Below, piece by piece: positions 1-5,409 of a stretch of DNA of 8,376 nt (the stretch's first letter is position 1; every line of letters begins with the position of its first letter). Location: positions 1-8,376 of the forward strand of contig CAYMBZ010000060.1 of assembly GCA_964388835.1 (NCBI GenBank). The letters run 5' to 3'. The notes beneath the pieces were generated by a model. That model worked only from the letters and a program-made list of their open reading frames with translations. It ran no database searches and was not told where the DNA came from. The position numbers and the translations under genes were made by a program. The stretch comes from UBA1738 sp964388835. GTDB taxonomy: Bacteria > Bacillota > Clostridia > UBA1381.

Positions 1-19
1 CTATGGTGCGGATTTTTTT

Positions 20-63
20 TGTTTCATATAAAAAAATAAAATTTTTTTATTTTTTTTGAAACA
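20..63. repeat. AT-rich imperfect palindrome upstream of the secreted-protein gene
   Basis: TGTTTC at 20-25 pairs with GAAACA at 58-63. Inside it, an A-run with one T (30-41) pairs with a T-run with one A (45-56), leaving a three-base TTT loop. The result is a long, almost pure A/T hairpin that could form on either strand. It may be the terminator of a gene lying left of the window, or a curved A-tract region upstream of the next gene. I see no convincing -35/-10 pair between here and position 139. Confidence 0.5.
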
Positions 64-138
64 TTTTAAAGGGTTAAAAGGTATTGATTATGAAAGCGGA
101 AAATGCTTTAACAAAAAACAACAAAAGGAGAAATAATT

Positions 139-1161
139 ATGAACAAAAAAATTTTATCTGTTATCATGGCGTCGGCAATGTTGTCGGCAAACGGTGCTGT
201 ATTTGCAGAGGAACAGGCGGCAAACGATATTATGTTAATTTCGGAAACCTTGCAGGTGTCTGCAGAATCTTCAAAGGTTACTTTGGGCGGAAAAATTTCG
301 TCAAATGAGGACGGTCAGCTCCTTATAACTGACGGAAACAGCGAAACCGTAATCAATTTTGACGAAAATACACTGTTTATAACAGCGGACGGAAACAAGA
401 TATCAAAAGATGACATCAATGCCGAGGACAGCGTAACGTTAATCGCGGATTCGGCTATGACAAGAAGCTTGCCACCGCAGTGCTACGGTTACATAGTAAT
501 AAAGCACGGTGAGGAAGATGCTACTCTGCCGATATATGCGGAAATAGCTACCGTTTCGGAAGATGAAAACGGAAACACCGTGGTTTTGTCAAGGGACGGA
601 AACTACAGAATCGTAATCGGTGAGGAAACACGCCTCATGCCTTTGGCTACAAGACAGATTGTTGGGCTTGACGAAATAAAAGAGGGTGCAAGAATTCTTG
701 TTTATTCCGACATCATGACAATGAGCATACCGGCAGTTGTTCCGGCAGAGAGAGTTATTGTTCTGGGTGAAGAGGTTCAGGGCAGTGAAGATGCCGCAGA
801 GGAAGCAAAGATTGAAGAAATCATTGTAAACGGCGAAAAAATCGACGGAAAAATAATTGATAACAACGGAATATTAATGCTTCCGGTAAGAAAAATCTGC
901 GAAAAGCTCGGTCTTGATGTAACATGGAACGGTGAAAGAAAGGCAATCGCTGTCGGAACCGTTCAGATGGGTGCGGAATTCAATATCGGCGTAAATTCAT
1001 ATAAAAAAGCTAAGATGATGGCTCAACAGCTTTCAGCCGCTCCGGTTTTGGACGAGGATACAACTTACGTTCCGTCAGATTTCTTTGCCGAAATCGCCGA
1101 GTCTGAAGTTATAGCAGAGGACGGAGCTATTAAAATCAATTACACCGTAAACGTTGATTAA
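139..1161 (+). CDS. Secreted protein with copper amine oxidase N-terminal-like domain
   Basis: This is a 340-residue exported protein. Residues 1-23 form a signal peptide (MNKK, a hydrophobic stretch, then a VFA cleavage site before EEQ). Residues about 49-121 and 134-208 look like two diverged copies of one beta-rich domain: each runs through an acidic turn, a 'T-L' or 'T-R-L' strand, an 'I...D-I' segment, a short valine-rich strand and an 'M-T-x-S-x-P' loop. Residues about 227-335 resemble the copper amine oxidase N-terminal domain (PF07833 type), with 'LMLPVRKICEKLGLDVTWNG' as the typical core and a second 'TTYVPSDFF' half. In Clostridia this domain is a common cell-envelope module and does not imply amine oxidase activity; no catalytic domain is present. 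The start has AAGGAG at 125-130 with 8 bases of spacing. The gene may be unrelated to the downstream sigma factor, which has its own promoter. The exact role is unknown. Confidence 0.85.
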   Translation: MNKKILSVIMASAMLSANGAVFAEEQAANDIMLISETLQVSAESSKVTLGGKISSNEDGQLLITDGNSETVINFDENTLFITADGNKISKDDINAEDSVTLIADSAMTRSLPPQCYGYIVIKHGEEDATLPIYAEIATVSEDENGNTVVLSRDGNYRIVIGEETRLMPLATRQIVGLDEIKEGARILVYSDIMTMSIPAVVPAERVIVLGEEVQGSEDAAEEAKIEEIIVNGEKIDGKIIDNNGILMLPVRKICEKLGLDVTWNGERKAIAVGTVQMGAEFNIGVNSYKKAKMMAQQLSAAPVLDEDTTYVPSDFFAEIAESEVIAEDGAIKINYTVNVD

Positions 1162-1178
1162 TTTAAGCCTTTTAGGCG

Positions 1179-1204
1179 GTTAAGAGGGGTTCTCCCCTCT
1201 TAAC
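1179..1204. terminator. Perfect 11-bp hairpin after the secreted-protein gene
   Basis: GTTAAGAGGGG at 1179-1189 pairs perfectly with CCCCTCTTAAC at 1194-1204 around a TTCT loop, 17 bases after the stop codon. The stem is strong, but no T-run follows on either strand, so it is not a textbook intrinsic terminator. It could act as a 3' stabilising hairpin or a factor-assisted terminator. A smaller GCCT/AGGC hairpin sits just before it at 1167-1177. Confidence 0.45.
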
Positions 1205-1261
1205 TTACAAAGTGCCGACCTTTAGGCGCTCCGTTTCAGATATTTCCATGTATTAAAGTTA

Positions 1262-1290
1262 TTGAAAAATTAATTGGGATTTGATATAAT
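1262..1290 (+). promoter_or_regulatory. Housekeeping-type promoter of the sigma factor gene
   Basis: TTGAAA at 1262-1267 is followed 17 bases later by TATAAT at 1285-1290, with TG at 1282-1283 forming an extended -10. The predicted transcription start is near 1297. This matches the vegetative sigma-A consensus rather than a typical ECF-type promoter, so the gene is probably expressed basally and not only by autoregulation. The promoter lies over the TTG at 1274 and the ATG at 1289, which argues against both as start codons. Confidence 0.75.
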
Positions 1291-1336
1291 GTATAGGATA
1301 AAAGAATTAATACATGGCAAAGGGAGGCAACGCGGC

Positions 1337-1831
1337 TTGGAAAAAGCAATACCTGAGACAAAAGAATATAAGCATGAAATTATAGAAAAATATTTTAATA
1401 TGATTTATAAGCTTGCGGTATCTCAAACCAAGGATATAAGCCATGCGGAGGATGTTACAAGCGACGTGTTTTTGAAATATATGCAAAGCACAAAAAAATT
1501 CGAAAGCGAAGAGCATGTAAAAGCCTGGCTTATTCGTGTTACCGTAAATTGCAGTAAAAATATATTTTCAAGCGCATGGTTCAAAAAAACCGTGCCGCTT
1601 GAAGAAACTCTTGCGGATAAAATGCCGGAAGAGGAAAGTGACGTATACTTTGCGGTTTTAAAACTGCCGCAAAAGTACAGAGCTGTTATACATCTTTTCT
1701 ACTATGAAGATTTATCGGTTGCACAGATAGCAAAATATTTACAGCTTAATGAGGCTACTGTGAGAACACACCTGCACAGAGGCAGAAATCTTTTAAAGGA
1801 ATACATGGAGGGAGAAGATGAAGATGTTTAA
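1337..1831 (+). CDS. ECF-family RNA polymerase sigma factor
   Basis: The protein is a sigma-70 family factor with only regions 2 and 4, the ECF layout, which directs RNA polymerase to a specific regulon. From the TTG at 1337 it has 164 residues. Region 2 covers about residues 15-80, with 'AEDVTSDVFLKYM' and the 'AWLIRVTVNCSKN' core-binding and -10 recognition stretch. Region 4 covers about residues 105-160, with 'LPQKYRAVIHLFYYEDLSVA' leading into the helix-turn-helix 'ATVRTHLHRGRNLLK'. The reading frame is open back to a TTG at 1274 and an ATG at 1289, but both overlap the promoter. The TTG at 1337 has AGGGAGG at 1321-1327 with 9 bases of spacing, so I prefer it. The end overlaps the next gene by 14 bases, which suggests translational coupling with its likely membrane regulator. 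The inducing signal and target genes cannot be read from the sequence. Confidence 0.9.
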   Translation: MEKAIPETKEYKHEIIEKYFNMIYKLAVSQTKDISHAEDVTSDVFLKYMQSTKKFESEEHVKAWLIRVTVNCSKNIFSSAWFKKTVPLEETLADKMPEEESDVYFAVLKLPQKYRAVIHLFYYEDLSVAQIAKYLQLNEATVRTHLHRGRNLLKEYMEGEDEDV

Positions 1832-2756
1832 AGATTTATATAAAAATGCCAACGCTTCCATCGATACCAAAGAGGCATACAACCACGTTATGGTGCAGCT
1901 CGAAGAAAAACCTCACCGTAGCGCACAGAGAAAAATAACGGAATTTGCCGCTCTTGCGGCATGCCTTGCGTTTACCGTTGCAGGCATAAATATTTATAAT
2001 AACTTTCGCGACAGTGAAAAGATAACCGAAGAGATAATCACAAGAACTGCCTCTCCGATTGAAGTTCCCCATACGGCGGCGGAAAATCTGCCCAAGCAAG
2101 GTGCGCAATCAGATTCAACAGATGAAAATGTGCCCGTAAAAAGCGCGGCGGCACCAAAAAAAGACGTTTCAAAAAAAGCAGAAGGCGCGCCCGTAAAAAA
2201 GGCGCCGGCGGTACAGGAAAATACACCGAAGCCTACCACTGAAAATGTTAAAGTTCAAATCGAAACACAAGAAAAAAAGCCGAACGAAATAAATTTAAAC
2301 GCACTTGCCTACGAGCCGGAGCCGGCGGCAATGCGTATGGCTATAGAACCCGCAAAGCAATTTAAGACGGTTGCAAAGGACGATTACATCGAATATCTAG
2401 GAAAAGACATAGAACAGGAAATATCTCTGCCGGAGGGCTTTATCAATACAACACCTGATTCGGCGGAAATGGAAACCCGTGAAGATGAGCTTGTCTGTGA
2501 TGAATGGAGATTCACGTTTGAAAAGAACGAAAAATCAATCGAAGTTATCACAACAAAGAATACCGGAGAGTTGACCCTCGCAATTGACGGCGGCGAATAT
2601 GCAAAAAGCGAAATCTGCGGAAAATCCGCTGTTTTGATGAATGATGAGGACTGTTATAAGGCATATCTGGTATCGGAGGATATCGGATATACATTAAATA
2701 CATTCGGCATTGAATTAAATGAAGTGGAAACAGTGCTGGAGAGCTTTGCAAAATAA
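1818..2756 (+). CDS. Single-pass membrane protein, probable anti-sigma factor
   Basis: The protein has 312 residues in three parts. A cytoplasmic stretch of about 40 residues (starting 'MKMFKDLYKNANASIDTKEA') comes first, then one membrane segment at about 42-59. An extracellular part follows, with a proline/lysine/alanine-rich linker (about 70-180, with repeated 'PVK(K/S)A' units) and a folded C-terminal domain (about 186-312). The C-terminal domain ends in a 'Y..N.F.I.L.EVE.VLESF' pattern reminiscent of DUF4367-type domains found behind anti-sigma N-termini in Clostridia; this assignment is tentative. Position directly after, and overlapping, an ECF sigma gene is the classic arrangement for an anti-sigma factor that holds the sigma at the membrane until a signal arrives. 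The Shine-Dalgarno GGAGG at 1807-1811 fits the ATG at 1818; the ATG at 1824 is also possible. No zinc-binding anti-sigma HxxxCxxC motif is present, so any sigma binding would use a different short helical N-terminus. Confidence 0.8.
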   Translation: MKMFKDLYKNANASIDTKEAYNHVMVQLEEKPHRSAQRKITEFAALAACLAFTVAGINIYNNFRDSEKITEEIITRTASPIEVPHTAAENLPKQGAQSDSTDENVPVKSAAAPKKDVSKKAEGAPVKKAPAVQENTPKPTTENVKVQIETQEKKPNEINLNALAYEPEPAAMRMAIEPAKQFKTVAKDDYIEYLGKDIEQEISLPEGFINTTPDSAEMETREDELVCDEWRFTFEKNEKSIEVITTKNTGELTLAIDGGEYAKSEICGKSAVLMNDEDCYKAYLVSEDIGYTLNTFGIELNEVETVLESFAK

Positions 2757-2762
2757 AAAAGT

Positions 2763-2795
2763 GTGGTTGCCTGCGAGGGTAAACCGCTCTTTTTG
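2763..2795 (+). terminator. Intrinsic terminator of the sigma/anti-sigma operon
   Basis: GTGGTT at 2763-2768 pairs with AACCGC at 2782-2787 (one G-U pair), and CCT/AGG inside extends the stem around a GCG loop. TCTTTTT follows at 2788-2794. It begins 6 bases after the stop codon of the membrane protein gene. Confidence 0.65.
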
Positions 2796-2942
2796 TATAA
2801 AAAAATCCACACTGTATGATGTGACCGCTCTATGACTCATTGATTTTAGTAATGCCGTTATGCCACACTTACAGTAACGCGCTCAAAAAAGTACAACTTT
2901 CAAAATTTCACCAAAGATAAAAGAGATTGCACACGAAATCCC

Positions 2943-3241
2943 CTTTGGCTATTCGGCAGGCGCAGCACTCTCCTCCATCGCTCAGATTTACCCTTATCGT
3001 ATCGGTGGCGTGTGGTTGCCACGAAATCGACCGTCTCAAATAACCTATCTCTACTGTACTCACATTACATTTATTCCGATTGTAAAGTATTAAAAAAGAA
3101 AAACTTTGGTCGGAGCGTCACTCCCGAAATCTCTTTTGCCCATTACTTGAAAGTATGTGGCGCATGAGGACGCACTTTTCACCTCAAAGTTTCTCTTCTT
3201 ATTATACTTACATTATATCATACTTATTCCGATTTTCAAAG
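2943..3241. repeat. Two diverged tandem copies of a ~150-bp non-coding module
   Basis: The gene-free stretch 2757-3212 holds two related segments, 2943-3086 and 3104-3241. Shared blocks occur in the same order at an offset of 148-161 bases: CTTTGG (2943, 3104), TCGG (2953, 3110), CACTC (2966, 3119), GTAT followed by GTGGCG (2999, 3153), CTCAAA (3035, 3183), TACTnACATTA (3057, 3205) and TTATTCCGATT (3071, 3224). In both copies the GTGGC block opens a hairpin, closed by GCCAC in one and CGCAC in the other. The second copy runs into the last codons of the ECF transporter gene. The module could be a structured RNA on either strand or an old repeat element. No protein-coding gene is supported here. 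Confidence 0.55.
3089..3192 (-). terminator. Structured 3' region and likely terminator of the ECF transporter gene
   Basis: Reading the minus strand, AAACTTTG (3192-3185) pairs with CAAAGTTT (3108-3101), enclosing two hairpins (GTGCG/CGCCAC near 3175-3157 and TCGGGAG/CTCCGA near 3127-3110). The closing stem is followed at once by a T-rich run (3103-3091, one C inside). This would make a three-way-junction terminator just downstream of the transporter stop codon. The size is unusual for a simple terminator. Confidence 0.45.
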
Positions 3242-3728
3242 ATTTTTTCAAGCCGCAGCCGTAGCACAAAATCATACCACACACAGCACCCACCACTGCC
3301 TGAATTATTTGATACGGGAGCTTAATAATCGCGAATTCCGGTGTGCTGTAAATAAACGCACGTCCCAAAGAATATCCTACAACCATTATAGCCGCACCGA
3401 CAGTAACGCCCGTAAGTGCCGCTACTTTTGGATTATTTTTCATGATTTTGCGGCTCAACAGCGAAATCACCACCGCCTGAAGCCCATGGGTTATGATGGA
3501 GACAAACATAGGCGCGGGGTAGAAAAAGAAATCACCCAAAAATGCACCTATTCCGCCGACGATAAATGTGCCCAAAGGGTCTAATATAATAGCCGCAGTA
3601 CAGATAAAGGCATCATTTAAATAAAGATGACCGCCCGGGACGGGTATTCCAAATGAGCTCATAACGATATTTATTCCCATAAACATTGCGGTAATGCACA
3701 GCCATAATGTACTTCTTTTTTCTTTCAT
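3213..3728 (-). CDS. ECF transporter S component (substrate-binding membrane subunit)
   Basis: A 171-residue, very hydrophobic protein with about six membrane segments. The block 'GGHLYLNDAFICTAAIILDP' followed by 'GGIGAFLGDFF' and 'THGLQAVVISLL' is the pattern of the ECF-type S-component family (PF07155-like). Such proteins bind a vitamin or precursor and dock with a shared energising module (EcfA, EcfA', EcfT), which is not encoded in this window. The substrate cannot be read directly. The divergent MocR-type, PLP-fold regulator makes vitamin B6 (a PdxU-like role) a reasonable inference; hydroxymethylpyrimidine or another vitamin is the alternative. The reading frame opens at a GTG at 3737, but AAGGAG lies at 3742-3737. 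The ATG at 3728 has the best spacing (8 bases) and is preferred; the ATG at 3734 is too close to the Shine-Dalgarno site. Confidence 0.85.
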   Translation of the reverse strand: MKEKRSTLWLCITAMFMGINIVMSSFGIPVPGGHLYLNDAFICTAAIILDPLGTFIVGGIGAFLGDFFFYPAPMFVSIITHGLQAVVISLLSRKIMKNNPKVAALTGVTVGAAIMVVGYSLGRAFIYSTPEFAIIKLPYQIIQAVVGAVCGMILCYGCGLKKSLKIGISMI

Positions 3729-3740
3729 ATTCATCACTCC

Positions 3741-3769
3741 TTGACATTTATTATAAAATATATTATAAT
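3741..3769 (+). promoter_or_regulatory. Consensus promoter of the MocR-type regulator gene
   Basis: TTGACA at 3741-3746 and TATAAT at 3764-3769 are both perfect consensus hexamers separated by 17 bases. The expected start of transcription is near 3776. The -10 lies within a 10-bp palindrome (TATTATAATA, 3761-3770), which also supplies a minus-strand TATAAT (3767-3762) at a suitable distance for the transporter gene. The minus-strand -35 (TTTTTG, 3790-3785) is poor. The two promoters would therefore share their -10 DNA. Confidence 0.75.
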
Positions 3770-3785
3770 ACTATTTTGATAATAC
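3765..3785. promoter_or_regulatory. Direct-repeat candidate operator between regulator and transporter
   Basis: ATAATAC occurs at 3765-3771 and again at 3779-3785, 14 bases apart on the same strand. MocR-family regulators commonly bind direct repeats. The first copy overlaps the regulator's -10 and the second lies next to the weak -35 of the transporter gene. Binding here could cover both promoters. The spacer is very AT-rich, so chance repetition is possible. Confidence 0.4.
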
Positions 3786-3821
3786 AAAAAGCACCAAAAA
3801 GAAATAAAATTATATAATCAA

Positions 3822-4892
3822 ATGAAAAATAAAGAGAACGATTTTGCATATCTTAGGATATACAAGGAAACCAGAGAAAAAATAGTGAACGGGAGTTACC
3901 GCTTCGGCGACAAGCTCCCGTCAAAGCGGACGCTTGCCGAGCAATGCGAATGTAGTGTGATAACTGTAGAACACGCATACAGCATTTTATGCGACGAGGG
4001 TTACATCGAGACGCGGCTCAGAAGCGGTTATTTTGTGGTGTATAAAGACAGCAGTCTTTTCCCGGTTTCGGATATTCGCGATATCGCACTGCCGCAGGTT
4101 ACGCACAAAAGCGGGGGCGAGGATTTTCCCGTTTCGGTGTTTTCAAAAACAATTCGCAGGGTTTTATCGGAATACGGCGAGCGGCTTTTGATTAAATCCC
4201 CAAATTACGGAGTACGGGAGCTTAGATGTGCGGTAAGCGCGTATCTTGCCCGAAGCCGCGGCATTAACGTGAAGTCGTCAAATATAGTGATAGGCGCCGG
4301 AGCGGAATATTTGTACAGCCTTATCGTTCAGATTTTGGGAAGAAATAAAATTTACGGCCTGGAAAATCCGTCATATGAAAAAATAAGAAAAGTGTATGCG
4401 GCAAACGGTGCGCGTTGCGATATGCTGGAGATGGGCGCGGACGGAATAAAAACATGTGAGCTGGAGCGAACACGCGCAGAAGTTTTGCATATAACTCCTT
4501 TTAACAGCTTCCCCAGCGGCATAACCGCCTCCGCCTCAAAGCGGCACGAATATGTGCGTTGGGCGGAAAAACGAGGCGGAATTATCGTCGAGGACGATTT
4601 TGATTCGGAATTTTCGCGCTTTGCCAAGACGGAGGACACAATATTTTCACTTGAACAATCCGGGCATACAATTTATATGAATACCTTTTCCAAAACAATA
4701 GCGCCCTCCATACGTATAGGGTACATGCTTTTGCCGGATAAAATAATGGAACGTTTTTCCGAAAATGCAGGATTTTATTCCTGTACCGTTCCCTCTTTGG
4801 AACAATATGTCATAGCCGAGCTGATAAACGGCGGCGATTTTGAAAGACATATAAATAAAATCAGAAGAATGAGAAAAAGGCTGCAGCCGTAA
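3822..4892 (+). CDS. MocR-type regulator (GntR HTH plus aminotransferase-like domain), C-terminally truncated
   Basis: Residues about 8-75 form a GntR winged helix ('GDKLPSKRTLAEQC', then 'EGYIETRLRSGYFV'). Residues about 100-350 are a fold-type I aminotransferase-like domain: 'SPNYGVRELR', 'GAGAEYLYSLI', the cofactor-pocket 'VEDDFDSEF' (256-264) and the PLP-lysine motif 'NTFSKTIAPSIRIGYM' with K291. Family members bind PLP and usually control vitamin B6 or amino-acid genes; PdxR and GabR are examples. Full-length members have about 450-490 residues, but this one stops at 356, straight after 'RRMRKRLQP'. It so lacks the C-terminal part of the small domain, including the Arg region that normally contacts the ligand carboxylate. 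The downstream DNA is a repeat-rich block, so this is probably a truncated or decaying gene, though a shortened functional form is not excluded. The ATG at 3822 has no clear Shine-Dalgarno site, but the start fits the domain boundary. It is divergent from the transporter gene, its likely target. Confidence 0.8.
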   Translation: MKNKENDFAYLRIYKETREKIVNGSYRFGDKLPSKRTLAEQCECSVITVEHAYSILCDEGYIETRLRSGYFVVYKDSSLFPVSDIRDIALPQVTHKSGGEDFPVSVFSKTIRRVLSEYGERLLIKSPNYGVRELRCAVSAYLARSRGINVKSSNIVIGAGAEYLYSLIVQILGRNKIYGLENPSYEKIRKVYAANGARCDMLEMGADGIKTCELERTRAEVLHITPFNSFPSGITASASKRHEYVRWAEKRGGIIVEDDFDSEFSRFAKTEDTIFSLEQSGHTIYMNTFSKTIAPSIRIGYMLLPDKIMERFSENAGFYSCTVPSLEQYVIAELINGGDFERHINKIRRMRKRLQP

Positions 4893-4920
4893 ATTTTTAT
4901 ATCGGCACAACAAATATTCA

Positions 4921-5310
4921 CCCGCATAGCGGGTTATATTTCACTTTCAGGTATAACCCTGCCACCTCCGGCTATTACTTGCCCCATAAGCGGGTGTAAC
5001 CTTTGTAACTTCCTGCGCCACTGAATTTTTTTCAACCCACTCAAAACATTCTGTTTTCTACCCCTCTTTGTGCTTTCAGACCTACAACCGCTTTGAAAAA
5101 AATTCCGCACATATATCCCCTCAGCTTGCACATGTAAAGCGAGTTGTCGAAGTTTTGCGGCTTGTCTGAAGCCGCAAAACTTCGGGTTCCAAAGGGTGTC
5201 CCTTTGCGACTTTTCGTACTTTGGGTCGCTCAAAAGTACAAACATAAAAAGCACAATCGAACAATGCGCCTTACTTTTAGGTAAAGGCGCATAATAATTC
5301 GAACATTCTC
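4921..5310. repeat. Palindrome-rich non-coding block, probable dispersed repeat element
   Basis: The gene-free stretch 4893-5408 is dominated by inverted repeats. They are CCCGC/GCGGG (4921-4933), GGGTTATA/TATAACCC (4931-4938 with 4952-4959), a perfect 16-bp arm pair (5148-5163 with 5169-5184), CAAAGGG/CCCTTTG (5190-5206), GTACTTT/AAAGTAC (5216-5222 with 5233-5239) and a TGCGCCTT-type stem with one bulge (5265-5291). An 18-base unit at 4921-4938 recurs in similar form at 4982-4999. The minus strand is open for 106 codons (5254-4934), but its product resembles no family I know. Stacked hairpins of this kind suit a non-autonomous dispersed repeat. No transposase or terminal target duplication is recognised. 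Confidence 0.55.
5148..5184. repeat. Perfect 16-bp inverted repeat with 5-base loop
   Basis: CGAAGTTTTGCGGCTT at 5148-5163 is the exact reverse complement of AAGCCGCAAAACTTCG at 5169-5184; GTCTG forms the loop. This is the strongest hairpin in the window. It has no T-run on either side and lies over 230 bases from the nearest gene end, so it is unlikely to be an ordinary terminator. Confidence 0.85.
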
Positions 5311-5374
5311 CGCTCCAAACACATTTCCACTAAAAACCCCGAAACCTTCGGAACGAAAATTTCAAACATACTTT

Positions 5375-5409
5375 AAAAAAATGCTAACTGCCGCAAGTAC
5401 GTATGCGGC
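5375..5409 (-). terminator. Likely terminator of the cdaA-cdaR-hslO operon
   Basis: On the minus strand GCCGCA (5409-5404) pairs with TGCGGC (5395-5390) around an 8-base loop, and a run of seven T follows at 5381-5375. The stem starts at the last base of the hslO stop codon. The T-run is 8 bases from the stem, which is further than ideal. Confidence 0.5.

Noticed and set aside
84..308. Short plus-strand frame overlapping the start of the secreted-protein gene
   Set aside because: It is an out-of-frame shadow; the 139 start has the signal peptide and a good Shine-Dalgarno site.
2878..3093. Plus-strand open stretch of about 70 codons reading 'IPFGYSAGAALSSIAQIYPY'
   Set aside because: It has no usable start codon or Shine-Dalgarno site, and it overlaps the duplicated module, whose second copy does not preserve the frame.
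2911..3192. Known riboswitch or ribozyme (TPP, cobalamin, ydaO-type c-di-AMP, hammerhead)
   Set aside because: I looked for the core motifs of these classes on both strands and did not find them. The region is structured but matches none I know.
4934..5254. Minus-strand open frame of 106 codons in the palindrome-rich block
   Set aside because: The product resembles no family I recognise, the frame runs straight through several inverted repeats, and its composition is that of translated repeat DNA. It is treated as part of the repeat block.
4921..5310. CRISPR array
   Set aside because: The repeats are inverted and unequal, without regular spacers, and no cas genes are present.
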